Shown: positions 7,062 to 16,927, numbered from the stretch's first letter. The stretch: DNA of 64,000 bases from Pseudomonas guariconensis (GCF_900102675.1 NZ_FMYX01000006.1:186001-250000); one strand, 5' to 3'. Notes: generated from the sequence alone by a model not told the origin. Made by a program: numbers and translations.

Positions 7062-9485
7062 TCAAGCGAACAACACTTTCGCCACGTCGGCATAGCGCTT
7101 GGCGAAATGCACAGTCAGCCCTTCACGTAGATAGTCCGGCAGCTCTTCGAAGTCGCCGCGGTTGGCCTCTGGCAGGATCAGTTCGAAGATCTTCTGTCGC
7201 CGTGCGGCGATTACCTTCTCACGGACCCCACCAATCGGTAGCACCTGCCCGGTGAGTGTCAGTTCACCGGTCATGGCCACGCCTTTTTTCGGCGCCTGGT
7301 CCCGGGCGAGCGATAACAGGGCGCTTGCCATGGTGATGCCGGCGCTCGGCCCATCCTTGGGCGTGGCGCCCTCGGGTACGTGCAAGTGGATGAAGGCTTC
7401 GTTGAAAAAGCTCGGGTCGCCACCGTATTGCTTCAGGTTCGAGCTGACATAGCTGTAGGCGATCTCGGCCGATTCCTTCATCACATCGCCCAGCTTGCCG
7501 GTGAGCTTGAAGCCACGGTTGAGGGTATGGATACGGGTGGCTTCGATCGGTAAGGTGGCCCCGCCCATGCTGGTCCAGGCAAGGCCGGTGATCACGCCCT
7601 TGCCAGCGAGCACCTGCTCGCTGCGGAACACCGGCATACCGAGTGCCGCTTCCAAGTCCTTGGTGCCGATCTTGAGCTTGGCCTGCGGCGTCTCGAGCAG
7701 CTTGACCACTGCCTTGCGCACCAGTTTGCCCAGCTGTTTTTCCAGTTGGCGCACACCGGCCTCGCGTGCATACCCCTCGATCACCATGCGCAGAGCGCTG
7801 TCGCTGATGCTCAGGCTGGATTTGGCGACTCCGGCTTTGGCCAGTTGCTTGGGCCATAGATGGCGCTTGGCGATCGCCAGTTTCTCTTCGGTGATGTAGC
7901 CGGAGAGGCGGATCACTTCCATGCGGTCGAGCAGTGGGCCGGGGATCGAGTCCAAGGTGTTGGCGGTGCAAACGAACAGCACTTTGGACAAGTCCAGGCG
8001 CAGGTCCAGGTAGTGGTCGAGGAAGTCGACGTTCTGTTCGGGGTCGAGGGTTTCGAGCAGCGCCGAGGCCGGGTCGCCTTGGTAGCTCTGGCCCATCTTG
8101 TCGATCTCGTCGAGCATGATCACCGGGTTCATCACCTCGACGTCCTTCAGGGCCTGCACCAGCTTGCCCGGCTGGGCGCCGATATAGGTGCGTCGGTGGC
8201 CCTTGATCTCCGCCTCGTCGCGCATGCCGCCGACGCTGAAGCGGAAGAACGGCCGGCCGAGGCTTTCGGCGATGGACTTGCCGATACTGGTCTTGCCCAC
8301 CCCGGGCGGGCCGACCAGCAGGACAATGGAGCCGCTGATTTCGCCTTTCCAGGCCCCAACGGCAAGGAACTCCAGGATCCGATCCTTGATGTCGTCCAGC
8401 CCGGCGTGATGCTGGTCGAGGACTTTGCGCGCATGGGTGAGGTCAAGCTTGTCTTGGCCGTAAATGCCCCAGGGCAGTGCGGTGGCCCAGTCCAGATAGT
8501 TGCGGGTGACGGCGTATTCCGGCGAACCGGTCTCGAGGATCGACAGCTTGTTCATTTCCTCGTCGATGCGCTTTTTCGCCTGCTCCGGCAGGGTCTTGCC
8601 TTCCAGGCGCTGCTGGAACTGCTCCAGGTCGGCGCTACGGTCGTCTTTGGTCAGGCCCAGCTCCTGCTGGATGACTTTGAGCTGTTCCTTGAGGAAGAAC
8701 TCGCGCTGGTGTTCGCCAATCTGCCGGTTGACCTCGGCGGAGATCTCGTTTTGCAGACGCGCGACCTCGACCTCCTTGCGCAGCATCGGCAGGACTTTTT
8801 CCATGCGCTTGAGCATTGGCACACAGTCGAGCACTTCCTGCAGCTGCGCGCCGGTAGCCGAGGTCAGCGCGGCGGCGAAGTCGGTCAAGGGCGATGGGTC
8901 GTTTGGGCTGAAGCGGTTGAGGTAGTTCTTCAGCTCTTCGCTGTACAACGGATTGAGCGGCAACAGCTCCTTGATCGCATTGATCAGGGCCATGCCATAG
9001 GCCTTCACCTCGTCGGTGGGTTCGGCGGGTTGATGCGGGTAGTCCACTTCCACCAAGTAGGGCGGGCGATGGTGCTTGAGCCAGGTCCGGATGCGCACCC
9101 GGGTCAGGCCCTGGGCGACGAACTGCAGCTTGCCGTTCTCGCGGCTGGCGTGGTGGACCTTGACCAAGGTGCCGTACTGCGGCAGGGAAGAGGTGTCGAA
9201 ATGACGATGGTCTTCTGGCGGCTCGTCCAGGAAGAACAGGGCCAGGGAGTGGTGCGGGGTCTTGGCGACCAGATCCAGGGTTTCTGCCCAAGGTTCTTCA
9301 TTGACGATCACCGGCAGGACCTGGGCCGGGAAGAACGGGCGGTTGTGGATCGGGATCACATAGACCTTGTCCGGCAGTTGTTGGCCGGGCAGGGCAAGGT
9401 GGTGGCCGGGGGTGGCCTTGGCGTGGAGATGTTCGACTGTTTCGTGTTCGTCTGGATGGTCCGGTAGATCTTGCTGGTCGCTCAT
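7062..9485 (-). CDS. lon: ATP-dependent Lon protease (second, LonA-type copy)
   Basis: 807 aa from ATG 9485 (AGGTG ribosome site). Domains in order: N-terminal LON substrate domain (about residues 45-240, starting KVYVIPIHNRPFFPAQ), a coiled-coil stretch with EVNRQIGEHQREFFLKEQ, an AAA+ module (Walker A GPPGVGKTS, Walker B VIMLDEID) and the S16 peptidase domain. The catalytic Ser714 lies in PKDGPSAGIT and Lys757 in GGVREKV, so the Ser-Lys dyad is intact. It degrades misfolded and regulatory proteins in the cytoplasm. The P. putida group has another Lon beside clpX; this copy sits next to gcd, as in P. putida. A short His/Glu-rich N-terminal extension is present before the LON domain. Confidence 0.95.
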   Translation of the reverse strand: MSDQQDLPDHPDEHETVEHLHAKATPGHHLALPGQQLPDKVYVIPIHNRPFFPAQVLPVIVNEEPWAETLDLVAKTPHHSLALFFLDEPPEDHRHFDTSSLPQYGTLVKVHHASRENGKLQFVAQGLTRVRIRTWLKHHRPPYLVEVDYPHQPAEPTDEVKAYGMALINAIKELLPLNPLYSEELKNYLNRFSPNDPSPLTDFAAALTSATGAQLQEVLDCVPMLKRMEKVLPMLRKEVEVARLQNEISAEVNRQIGEHQREFFLKEQLKVIQQELGLTKDDRSADLEQFQQRLEGKTLPEQAKKRIDEEMNKLSILETGSPEYAVTRNYLDWATALPWGIYGQDKLDLTHARKVLDQHHAGLDDIKDRILEFLAVGAWKGEISGSIVLLVGPPGVGKTSIGKSIAESLGRPFFRFSVGGMRDEAEIKGHRRTYIGAQPGKLVQALKDVEVMNPVIMLDEIDKMGQSYQGDPASALLETLDPEQNVDFLDHYLDLRLDLSKVLFVCTANTLDSIPGPLLDRMEVIRLSGYITEEKLAIAKRHLWPKQLAKAGVAKSSLSISDSALRMVIEGYAREAGVRQLEKQLGKLVRKAVVKLLETPQAKLKIGTKDLEAALGMPVFRSEQVLAGKGVITGLAWTSMGGATLPIEATRIHTLNRGFKLTGKLGDVMKESAEIAYSYVSSNLKQYGGDPSFFNEAFIHLHVPEGATPKDGPSAGITMASALLSLARDQAPKKGVAMTGELTLTGQVLPIGGVREKVIAARRQKIFELILPEANRGDFEELPDYLREGLTVHFAKRYADVAKVLFA

Positions 9486-9540
9486 GGGGCACCTGCGCAA
9501 ATGACTATGGTGCTTAGATGGGGCGGGGGGGGATGGGTTT

Positions 9541-9572
9541 CAAGCTTTGAGCTTCGAGCTGCAAGCTGCAAG
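9541..9572. repeat. heptamer-type GCAAGCT repeat remnant downstream of gcd
   Basis: Degenerate tandem units (CAAGCTTTGAGCTTCGAGCTG then CAAGCTGCAAG) lie between lon and the gcd terminator. They belong to the same repeat family as the perfect heptamer array at 52751-52799. No coding function is seen. Confidence 0.6.
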
Positions 9573-9605
9573 AAAAAAGCGGGGCCTCGTAGGCCCCGCT
9601 TTCTT
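9573..9605 (-). terminator. Rho-independent terminator of gcd
   Basis: The stem AGCGGGGCCT/AGGCCCCGCT (9578-9587 with 9591-9600) is followed on the minus strand by TTTTTT. It lies 15 bases after the gcd stop codon. Confidence 0.85.
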
Positions 9606-9619
9606 TTGTCGCTTGCCGC

Positions 9620-12031
9620 TTAGTCGGCGAGCTTGTAGGCGATGATGTAGTCGCCCATCTTGGTGCCCAGCGAGCCGTGGCCGCCGGCGGTGACCAGCAC
9701 GTACTGCTTGCCATCCTTGCCGGTGTAGGTCATTGGCGTGGCTTGGCCACCCGCTGGCAGGCGGGCTTTCCACAGCTCCTTGCCGTTGTGCACGTCATAA
9801 GCGCGCAGGTACTGGTCCAGGGTGCCGCTGAGGAAGCCTACGCCACCTGCGGTGACGATCGAGCCACCCATGCTCGGTACGCCGACCGGCAGGCCGATCG
9901 GTACTGGAGTGCTGTCGCGGGTGGTGCCGTTCTTGTGCTTCCAGATCACCTTATTGGTGAACAGGTCGATCGCCGCGACGTAACCCCAGGCCGGCGCCTG
10001 GCACGGTACGCCCAAAGGCGACATGAATGGATGCATGATCACCGCGTAGGGCGCACCGGTGTTCGGTTGCACGCCGCTGGTCTCGCTCTCGCGCTTGCTG
10101 CCGGCGGCGACTTGCTCGCGGGGCACCATCTTCGAGACGAACGCCATGTAGTTCGGTGAGGTGAACAGCACCTGGCGAACTGGGTCGACCGACACGCTAC
10201 CCCAGTTGAACACGCCAACGTTGCCTGGGTAGACCAGCGAGCCCTGCTCGGACGGCGGGGTGTACTGGCCCTCGTAGCGCAGGCTGCGGAACTGGATACG
10301 GCAGAGCATCTGATCGAACGGCGTTGCGCCCCACATGGCCTTTTCGGTCAGCTCGGGGCCGAGCAGGTTGAGGTCCGAACGTGCCTGGGTCGGTGCGGTG
10401 TGATCGCCTTTGACGGCGCCTTGGGGGACCGGAATCTCACGGATCGGCACGATCGGCGTGCCGTCGCGACGGTCTAGCACATACAGGCTGCCTTGCTTGG
10501 TTGGCACGATGACCGCGGGCTTGATGCCATCGTCGGTTTTCAGGTGCACCAGGGTCGGCTGGCTGCCCACGTCCATATCCCACAGGTCGTGGTGGGTGAA
10601 CTGGTAGTTCCAGCGCACTTTGCCGGTGGCCAGGTCCAGGGCGACGATACCGGCGCTGTACTTCTCGGCGCCTGGAGTACGGTCGGCGCCCCACTGGTCG
10701 GGGGTCTGGTTGCCCAGCGGCAGGTAGATCATCCCCAGGTCTTCGTCGACGCTGGCGATCGACCACATGTTGGCCGAGTTGCGGCTGTAGGTCTGGCCGG
10801 CGGTGAGTGGCTTGGTGTCCTCTGGGTTGTTGCTGTCCCAGTTCCACACCAGGTGGCCGTCGTGCACGTCGTACGCGCGGATCACGCCGGACGGCTCATT
10901 GGTCGACTCGTTGTCGGTGACGTGACCGCCAATGATCACCAGCTCGCGGGTGACCGCCGCTGGCGAGGTGGAGTAGTACCCGCCGGCGGTGAAGGGCCCA
11001 AGGCCGGTGGTCAGGTCGATCACGCCCTGGTTGGCGAAGCCTTCGCAGACCTTGCCATTGTCGGCGTTGATGGCGATCAGGCGGGCGTCGGCGGTCGGCA
11101 GGTACAGGCGGCGCGGGCAGGTCTGGGCCACGATCTGGCCTGCGTCGGAGATCTTTGGCGCAGGCTTGCCGTCGCGGCTGACGTAGCGGTTTTCGTCATA
11201 GTACGAAACGCCGCGGCAGGTCATGTGGGCAAAGCCCTTGAGCGAGCCGGTAGGGCTCTTGATCTGCGGGTCGAAGCGCCAGATCTCGGCACCGGTGTCC
11301 GGATCCAAGGCCAGCAGCTTGCTGTGAGCGGTGCACGCATAGAGCATGCCGTTGACCTTCAGCGGCGTGTTCTGGTTGGTCAGCTCTACCGGATCGTCAT
11401 CGGTCGGTAGGTCACCGGTGCGGATGCGCCAGGCTTCTTCCAGTCGGTAGGCATTCTGCGGGGTGATCTGGCGCAGCGGCGAGTAGCGGTCGCCGTGTTC
11501 TGTACGGCCGTAGGCCTGCCATTCGCCGTCCGGCATGTCGGGGGCTGCGCTGCCCATTTCGCTGTTGTCGCGATTGAGCGTGCCGAAGGTCTCGCCCGGG
11601 TGTGTGAACTGGCTGCCCAGGGCGCTGGCGCCGGCGGCGACCACCGCGACGCTGAGCAGCGCGGTGTTGATTTTCGATGACGGGCCGATCAGGGGACGAC
11701 GTGCCCATGGCAGCAGCAGGACGACCCCGACGGCGAACCAGATCGCCAGACGTGGCACCAGTTGCCACCAGTCCAGGCCGACTTCCCACAGTGCCCAGAT
11801 CGTGCTGCCCAACAGCACCAAGCCATACAGGCCCAAAGCGATACGGCGCATGGCCAGCAGGAGGATGCCGGACAGGGCAAAGCCAATGCCGGCGATAAGG
11901 TAGTACAGGGATCCTCCCAGCTGGCTCAGCTTGATGCCGCCTGCCAGCAGGGCCAGGCCCATCAGCAACAGCAGCACGCCCAGAAGGCGCGGTAGCCAGC
12001 GGGTTCCATTCTTGGCACCGTCAGTGCTCAT
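9620..12031 (-). CDS. gcd: membrane-bound PQQ-dependent glucose dehydrogenase Gcd
   Basis: 803 aa. It oxidises glucose to gluconolactone in the periplasm and passes electrons to ubiquinone, the first step of the peripheral glucose pathway in Pseudomonas. Five hydrophobic segments occupy about residues 15-150, followed by an eight-bladed PQQ beta-propeller with blade motifs such as DPDTGAEIWRFDP and DLATGKVRWNYQF and the C-terminal GGSIVTAGGVGFLSGTLDQ. The start at 12031 has a GGAGA ribosome site. It is followed 30 bases upstream by oprB, which brings glucose across the outer membrane, so the two probably form one unit. The length matches the family (about 800). Confidence 0.96.
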   Translation of the reverse strand: MSTDGAKNGTRWLPRLLGVLLLLMGLALLAGGIKLSQLGGSLYYLIAGIGFALSGILLLAMRRIALGLYGLVLLGSTIWALWEVGLDWWQLVPRLAIWFAVGVVLLLPWARRPLIGPSSKINTALLSVAVVAAGASALGSQFTHPGETFGTLNRDNSEMGSAAPDMPDGEWQAYGRTEHGDRYSPLRQITPQNAYRLEEAWRIRTGDLPTDDDPVELTNQNTPLKVNGMLYACTAHSKLLALDPDTGAEIWRFDPQIKSPTGSLKGFAHMTCRGVSYYDENRYVSRDGKPAPKISDAGQIVAQTCPRRLYLPTADARLIAINADNGKVCEGFANQGVIDLTTGLGPFTAGGYYSTSPAAVTRELVIIGGHVTDNESTNEPSGVIRAYDVHDGHLVWNWDSNNPEDTKPLTAGQTYSRNSANMWSIASVDEDLGMIYLPLGNQTPDQWGADRTPGAEKYSAGIVALDLATGKVRWNYQFTHHDLWDMDVGSQPTLVHLKTDDGIKPAVIVPTKQGSLYVLDRRDGTPIVPIREIPVPQGAVKGDHTAPTQARSDLNLLGPELTEKAMWGATPFDQMLCRIQFRSLRYEGQYTPPSEQGSLVYPGNVGVFNWGSVSVDPVRQVLFTSPNYMAFVSKMVPREQVAAGSKRESETSGVQPNTGAPYAVIMHPFMSPLGVPCQAPAWGYVAAIDLFTNKVIWKHKNGTTRDSTPVPIGLPVGVPSMGGSIVTAGGVGFLSGTLDQYLRAYDVHNGKELWKARLPAGGQATPMTYTGKDGKQYVLVTAGGHGSLGTKMGDYIIAYKLAD

Positions 12032-12061
12032 CGTATGTTCTCCGTAGGTCGAAGGGGTGGG

Positions 12062-13408
12062 TTAGAAACTGCTCTGAATTTTCAGGCCGCCGATCAGGGC
12101 GGCGTCGACCTGCGACACACCGCCTGGATGGCGGATGTATTGCAGGTTGGGTCGTACGGTGAGCCAATCGGCCAGGTGAATGCCGTAGTAGAGCTCGGCG
12201 CTGTATTCGGTGTCTTGGACGGGCAGGTAGCCAGGGTTGTCGTAATCGTCCAGGCCGGCGGCCTGGTTGATGAGGCGGGCATTCTTGCGATAGCCGGGAT
12301 TGACGTGCACGCGGGCGAGGGCGAAACCGATGTCGTCCTTGGCGCGGGCATCGAAGGGCCCTTTGTACACCACACCTGCCTGAACATAGTTGTCGATGGC
12401 ATTGGTCTTCTTGTCGTGCATCGTGGCATTGGCGAACAGGCTCAAGCCGCGGGAGTGGTCCGAGGCCAGCGACGTCACTTGCTGCTGGGCTCCGAGCCAG
12501 AAGCCATGCTTGCTCGAGCTGCTGCGATAGGCCTGGCCGCTCAAGGCAGCCGGCTGGCCGTTGCTGTCCTTCAGAACATCCTGTGCCTTGGCATTACTGT
12601 AGTAGTAGCCAGCGCGATATTCCCCTTCAAAGCCATTGACCCGCGGGCTCCACACCAGTTCGATCGGCATGACCGCGCCCTGGGTACCGCTGCCGCTGAG
12701 CTTGAAGCCGTTACCGCTTTCAAGGTTCGAGGGGTTCTGTTCGAAGACGCCGACCTGGGCGTACAGCGAGTCGTTGAGGTTGTAGCGAACGCGCAGGGCC
12801 CACTGGCTGACGGGCCAGTTGTACCAGATGCCACCCACCCAGTTGCCCACCTGGGAGCCGCAGAAGGCCAGGTTCTGGAAGTCGCAAGGGAAGCTGTTGA
12901 AGTCCTCGCCTTCACCGAAGCGCCCGAATTTCACATCCAGGGCGCCATCGAAGTACTTCTGCTTGATCCACATCTGCGTCAGCCGCCAGGTCTGGCCGCG
13001 GCCCCAGACTTCCTGGGCCGAGGTGAAGCCGCCGACCCGGGGGTCGTTGATCCGGTCGTTGCTGATGTTCTGGCCATGGCGTTCGGTGATCGCCAGCTTG
13101 AACTCGGCATCCTGCCAGCCAAGGATCTTTTCCAGATCAAGGTGGCTGGCGAAGGTGAACTGGTCGCTGTAGCGCGCGGTACGGTCGTGGTCATAGCCGC
13201 CGTGCAGGTTGCTGCCCATCTCGCCGGTGTAGCCGAGGGTGAAGTCGTAGCCTTTTTCCAGCAATTCGGTGCGGGTGCCACCCCAGTCGCCAAGCATCCA
13301 CGGGGAGTCGCTGGCGAACAGCTCATGGGCTGCGCTGGTGGACGACAACCCGCCCAGAACAGTGGCGAGGGCGAAGCTGGAAAAACGGGTTTTGGGCAGT
13401 TGGAGCAT
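12062..13408 (-). CDS. oprB: carbohydrate-selective outer membrane porin OprB
   Basis: 448 aa with a signal peptide (MLQLPKTRFSSFALATVLGGLSS, cleavage near residues 26-27). The start of the mature barrel, WMLGDWGGTRTELLEKGYDFTLGYTGE, is typical of OprB. The rest consists of alternating amphipathic strands ending in the usual terminal Phe (KIQSSF). It admits glucose and other sugars into the periplasm for Gcd. There is no clear ribosome site; instead a 12-bp palindrome lies directly before the start. Upstream A-rich bases (CAATAATCAAAA) hint at Crc/Hfq control but do not match AANAANAA perfectly. Confidence 0.93.
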   Translation of the reverse strand: MLQLPKTRFSSFALATVLGGLSSTSAAHELFASDSPWMLGDWGGTRTELLEKGYDFTLGYTGEMGSNLHGGYDHDRTARYSDQFTFASHLDLEKILGWQDAEFKLAITERHGQNISNDRINDPRVGGFTSAQEVWGRGQTWRLTQMWIKQKYFDGALDVKFGRFGEGEDFNSFPCDFQNLAFCGSQVGNWVGGIWYNWPVSQWALRVRYNLNDSLYAQVGVFEQNPSNLESGNGFKLSGSGTQGAVMPIELVWSPRVNGFEGEYRAGYYYSNAKAQDVLKDSNGQPAALSGQAYRSSSSKHGFWLGAQQQVTSLASDHSRGLSLFANATMHDKKTNAIDNYVQAGVVYKGPFDARAKDDIGFALARVHVNPGYRKNARLINQAAGLDDYDNPGYLPVQDTEYSAELYYGIHLADWLTVRPNLQYIRHPGGVSQVDAALIGGLKIQSSF

Positions 13409-13410
13409 GA

Positions 13411-13422
13411 GATAGCGCTATC
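13411..13422 (-). promoter_or_regulatory. 12-bp perfect palindrome in the oprB translation start region
   Basis: GATAGCGCTATC lies 2 bases upstream of the oprB ATG, where a ribosome site would be expected. It may be a small hairpin or operator affecting translation, or chance. No homologous site was seen elsewhere in the window. Confidence 0.35.
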
Positions 13423-13703
13423 TTTTGATTATTGAAAAAACGGCAAGCGCATCGAAGGGCGGGCCCTTCAATGGAGATGGCTGCAAGGTTCGTGGATGAA
13501 GCGTTTCAGCGTGCGGCGTGGAGGATATAGGGGAAGTTGTAAGAAAAAAAGACAAATTGTCGCAGCGGATTGTTGCTCAGAGAGTAATAGTTGGGGCAGT
13601 TGGGCAGCCTTTTGTAGGCTTCGCCAGCTCCCGCGCCACTGAGGGAACTGGCTTGTCCTGGCTCCGGACCATCGCGATTGGGCCCATGGCGCCGCCAGAA
13701 TGC

Positions 13704-15737
13704 TTAGAACGAGGTACGCAATCCCACCTGTACACTGCGTCCAGGCGCTGGTGCGATGTCTCGCAGGATCGAACTGGCATAACGCACGGTCTGGTCGGTC
13801 AGGTTTTCTCCGCGCACGAATACCAGCCAGTCGCTCTGACCGATATCGAAGCGGTAGCCCAGACTGGCGCCGAGGGTGGTGTAGCCGTCGGTACTGGTCT
13901 CGTTGGCGGGTTTGCGGTGCTGCGAGGCCGCGTGCTGCACGTCGACCCGCGCTTGCCAGCGATCCCGTTCCCAGAGCAAACCGCTGTTCAGGCGTAGCGG
14001 CGCGATACGCGGCAGAGGCTCGCCACTGTCAAGGTTCTTGGCGCGGGTGTAATCGCCTGAGAGCTCCAGTGCGAAGCTGCCGTAGCGGTTTTCGGCCAAC
14101 TGCCAGCGGTCTTGGGCTTCGATGCCATAGAACCGGGCGCGCACGCCTTGGTACAGGTATTCGGGCAGTTCGCCATGATCGTGATCGTGATCATCATGAT
14201 CGTGGTGGTGGCCTTCGCGCAGGTTGCCGGTGCCGATCAGGCCGATGTAGTTGCGAAAATGGCTGTAGAACACGCCCACGCTGCCCTTGTGGGTGCCATT
14301 GTCGAAGCGCAGGGCCAGGTCGGTGGAAACGGCTTTTTCCTTGTTCAGGTTCGGGTCGCCCACTTCGAAGGCGCCCGTGGCTACGTGTGCGCCGTTGGCG
14401 TACAACTCGTAGAAGGTCGGGGCGCGCTCGGTGTAGGCGAGGTTCGCGGCCAGCGACCAGACCGGGTCGAGTTGGTACACCGCGCCGGACGAGAGACTTG
14501 CGGAAGTGAAGCTTTCCGAGTTGTCGGCACTGGCAAAGGTGGCGTTGCCCTTGGCATCCGGATCGATGCGGGTGTGTTCCAGACGCGCGCCGAGGCTCAG
14601 GTTCAAGCGCTCGCTGGTCTGCCATTGTTCGAGCATGAACAGCGCCAGGCTGTCGGTGTCGGTGTGGGGGACGAACGCTTCCTCGCCCAGGGCGGAGAAT
14701 TCGTTGCGGCTGATTTGCGCGCCCAGGACGCCCTCGACGGGGCCGAAGGGCTGGTGGCGTGCTTCGACCCGCGCCTCGTAGCCTTTGTTCTTGAACGTGG
14801 TGTGAACTTCGCCGCTTTCGATCTCGCGGTGCTGGTAATCGGTGTAGCCCGCATCGACTTTGATCGAGCTGAACGGGCCTTCGAGGTCGCGCAGCTCGCT
14901 GGCAAAACCATAGTGATCTTGCTGCATGTCCAGGCGGACCCCGGGCTCTGCGACCGAGCCGTAGTTACTGTCGTAGCGACTGTAAGAAAGGCCGGTGTAG
15001 CCCCGGTCCCAATGGTACGCACCGCCGATGGCGCCGCCATCCTGGCGTCCGTCGCTATTTTCCAGTCGATGACGGCTGCCGGGCTCATCGCTGTCGCGCA
15101 CTTTCGAGCTGCGGGCATAGCCTGGGATACGCAGGTCGTTGAACTGGCGGCTGTTGGCGTCCAGGTGCAAGGCGAAAGCCCCATTGCCGGCCTCCAGCTT
15201 GCCGGCGCTGCTGCGGGTGGTGTCGGCGCCGCCGTAGCGCAGCTCGCCGGCGCCGTGGATCCCCTCGATGGGCGAGTCGGGAATGCGGTTGTCGAAGGTG
15301 TTGACCACACCGCCGATGGCATTGCCGCCATAGAGCAGGGCGGCCGGGCCGCGGACGATTTCGATGCGTTCGACGTTGACCGGATCCAGCGGGACGGCGT
15401 GGTCATAGGACAGCGATGAAGCATCCAGTGCGCCCACGCCGTTGCGCAGGATGCGGATCCGGTCGCCATCCAGGCCGCGGATCACCGGGCGACTAGCGCC
15501 GGGGCCGAACCAGGTCGAAGCGACGCCGGGCTGTTTGTTGAGGGTCTCGCCCAGGCTGCCTTGCTGTTGATGCAGCAGGTCGTCGCCTTGTAGCACCGTG
15601 TTGGGCGCGGCGAATTGGCGATTGCCCAAGGGGTTGGCGGTGATGACCTGAGGTTCTAGTTCCACGGCCTGGCTGGGCATGGAGGCCAGCCAGAGGGCGA
15701 CAGCGAGGGGGGAGAGGCGCAGGGACATGTGACGCAT
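13704..15737 (-). CDS. TonB-dependent outer membrane receptor, zinc-type (ZnuD-like)
   Basis: 677 aa. A signal peptide (ending PSQAVE near residue 25) is followed by a plug domain (about 40-160, with [27 protein letters not shown] and NAIGGVVN) and a 22-strand barrel ending in Phe. A loop near residues 510-520 is His/Asp-rich ([16 protein letters not shown]), as in ZnuD zinc receptors. A near-perfect Zur box lies about 35 bases upstream, so it is expected to be induced by zinc starvation and to import zinc or zinc complexes with TonB energy. Start choice: ATG 15737 or ATG 15728 (MSLRLSP); neither has a strong ribosome site. Confidence 0.92.
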   Translation of the reverse strand: MRHMSLRLSPLAVALWLASMPSQAVELEPQVITANPLGNRQFAAPNTVLQGDDLLHQQQGSLGETLNKQPGVASTWFGPGASRPVIRGLDGDRIRILRNGVGALDASSLSYDHAVPLDPVNVERIEIVRGPAALLYGGNAIGGVVNTFDNRIPDSPIEGIHGAGELRYGGADTTRSSAGKLEAGNGAFALHLDANSRQFNDLRIPGYARSSKVRDSDEPGSRHRLENSDGRQDGGAIGGAYHWDRGYTGLSYSRYDSNYGSVAEPGVRLDMQQDHYGFASELRDLEGPFSSIKVDAGYTDYQHREIESGEVHTTFKNKGYEARVEARHQPFGPVEGVLGAQISRNEFSALGEEAFVPHTDTDSLALFMLEQWQTSERLNLSLGARLEHTRIDPDAKGNATFASADNSESFTSASLSSGAVYQLDPVWSLAANLAYTERAPTFYELYANGAHVATGAFEVGDPNLNKEKAVSTDLALRFDNGTHKGSVGVFYSHFRNYIGLIGTGNLREGHHHDHDDHDHDHGELPEYLYQGVRARFYGIEAQDRWQLAENRYGSFALELSGDYTRAKNLDSGEPLPRIAPLRLNSGLLWERDRWQARVDVQHAASQHRKPANETSTDGYTTLGASLGYRFDIGQSDWLVFVRGENLTDQTVRYASSILRDIAPAPGRSVQVGLRTSF

Positions 15738-15769
15738 GGGGGTGTGACGTTCCTTGGCAGAGAGCTTTA

Positions 15770-15787
15770 TTGTTACAATATAACATC
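15770..15787 (-). promoter_or_regulatory. Zur box upstream of ZnuD-like receptor
   Basis: The AT-rich dyad TTGTTACAATATAACAT (15770-15786) has arms TGTTA/TAACA around a central AATA. It matches the known gammaproteobacterial Zur consensus (GTTATANNATAAC-like). It is 33-50 bases upstream of the receptor start, a normal operator position for zinc repression. Confidence 0.85.
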
Positions 15788-15914
15788 TCTATTGCAGCAC
15801 AAGGGTTCACGCTTTGGCCAGTGCTTCGTGCAAATGCGACTCGCAACGCCGAATCAGCGCCGCCTGTCACTACACTCGTGTAAGGTGCGCATCTTTACCC
15901 GCGGGAGCACAGGC

Positions 15915-16136
15915 ATGAGCACGGCCCAACACAACGCGCTGCACGGCAAGACGCTGGAGCAGATCCTCACCGAGCTGGTGGCCCACTACCAATGGCAAGG
16001 CCTGGCCGAGCGCATCGACATTCGTTGCTTCAAGAGCAACCCGACCATCAAGTCGAGCCTGACCTTCCTGCGCAAGACGCCCTGGGCGCGGGAGAAGGTC
16101 GAGCAGCTCTACGTGAAACTCCAGCGGGCTGGCTGA
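15915..16136 (+). CDS. VF530 family small DNA-binding protein (DUF2132)
   Basis: A 73-aa basic protein. The sequence [17 protein letters not shown]...[30 protein letters not shown] is the full VF530/DUF2132 domain, a small helical fold described as double-strand DNA binding. Function in the cell is not known. The stop overlaps the next start as TGATG (16134-16138), so the membrane protein after it is probably translated by coupling. Confidence 0.88.
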   Translation: MSTAQHNALHGKTLEQILTELVAHYQWQGLAERIDIRCFKSNPTIKSSLTFLRKTPWAREKVEQLYVKLQRAG

Positions 16137-16777
16137 TGCCGCGTCATCCCTGGCTGACTTTCGCCGCGTGGCTCGGCTGGACGGGCCTGGCGATACAGGT
16201 CTACCTGGTGCTGTGGGCCCGCTGGGAGGAGCAGGCTAGCCTGATCGGCGGTCTGGTGAATGTGTTTGGTTACTTCACGGTGCTGACCAATACCCTGGTC
16301 GCGACAGTGCTTAGCTATGCGGCGTTTGGCCGGGCGTCGAGTGCGCAGCGGTTCTTCCTTTCGCCCGTGGTGGGTTCCGGCATCACCGCGAGCATCGTGC
16401 TGGTCGCGCTCGCCTATAGCGTGCTGCTGCGCCATCTGTGGCAACCCCAGGGCTGGCAATGGGTGGCCGATGAATTGCTGCACGATGTGATGCCGCTGGT
16501 ATGCGTGCTGTATTGGTGGCGTGAGGTGCCCAAGGGCAGCTTGCGGCTGTGGCACTTGGCGGCGTGGACCCTGTACCCAGCAATGTATTTTGCCTATGCC
16601 TTGTGGCGGGGGCGGGAAATCGGCGTTTATGCGTACCCGTTCATCGATGTCGCGACTCTTGGCTATGGGCAGGTGCTGCTCAATGCCTTGGGCGTGCTTG
16701 TGGGATTCTGGGGGATCGGGTTGGTGTTGGTCGGGGTGGATCGCTGGCGGGGGCGTCGGTTGACGCAGGCCTATTGA
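16136..16777 (+). CDS. Pr6Pr family membrane protein
   Basis: 213 aa with about six hydrophobic segments (for example WLTFAAWLGWTGLAIQVYLV, VFGYFTVLTNTLVATVLSYA, MPLVCVLYWWREVP, VLLNALGVLVGFWGIGLVLVG). The conserved FGYFTVLTNTL and the arrangement HDVMPLV...YWW fit the bacterial Pr6Pr/FAR-17a-like integral membrane family of unknown function. It is coupled to the VF530 gene by the TGATG overlap. No catalytic motif is known. Confidence 0.8.
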   Translation: MPRHPWLTFAAWLGWTGLAIQVYLVLWARWEEQASLIGGLVNVFGYFTVLTNTLVATVLSYAAFGRASSAQRFFLSPVVGSGITASIVLVALAYSVLLRHLWQPQGWQWVADELLHDVMPLVCVLYWWREVPKGSLRLWHLAAWTLYPAMYFAYALWRGREIGVYAYPFIDVATLGYGQVLLNALGVLVGFWGIGLVLVGVDRWRGRRLTQAY

Positions 16778-16785
16778 GGCAGTGT

Positions 16786-16885
16786 CGGCCCGTTCGCGCG
16801 TAACCCTGCTCCCACAGGTACAGCGGTGTTCCCTATAGCACCGAAGTACCTGCGCAACCGGGTTTACCTGCGAAGAGGACGCTAC
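16786..16885. repeat. pair of inverted P. putida-type REP sequences
   Basis: GGCCCGTTCGCGCGTAACCC with TGCTCCCACAGG (about 16789-16818) is a degenerate copy of the P. putida REP (core TTCGCGGGTAAACCCGCTCC). An inverted copy lies at about 16849-16881 (on the minus strand CTCTTCGCAGGTAAACCCGG). The pair sits between convergent genes, the usual place for REP doublets, and may form a large hairpin that also ends transcription. Confidence 0.7.
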
Positions 16886-16927
16886 AGAGCAAGCCAGTTG
16901 TACCTGCAATGCATGAGCTGCAGAACA

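Noticed and set aside
7860..9467. Long open frame of 535 codons on the plus strand inside lon
   Set aside because: It is antisense to a clear Lon protease and arises from high-GC codon bias; the translated sequence is rich in Gln/Val/Gly with no family resemblance.
13608..13660. Possible P. putida REP downstream of the ZnuD-like gene
   Set aside because: Only a loose likeness (TTCGCCAGCTCCCGCG) without the inverted core GGGTAAACCC.
14112..15419. Open frame on the plus strand inside the TonB receptor
   Set aside because: Shadow of the receptor; the composition is that of GC-rich antisense frames.
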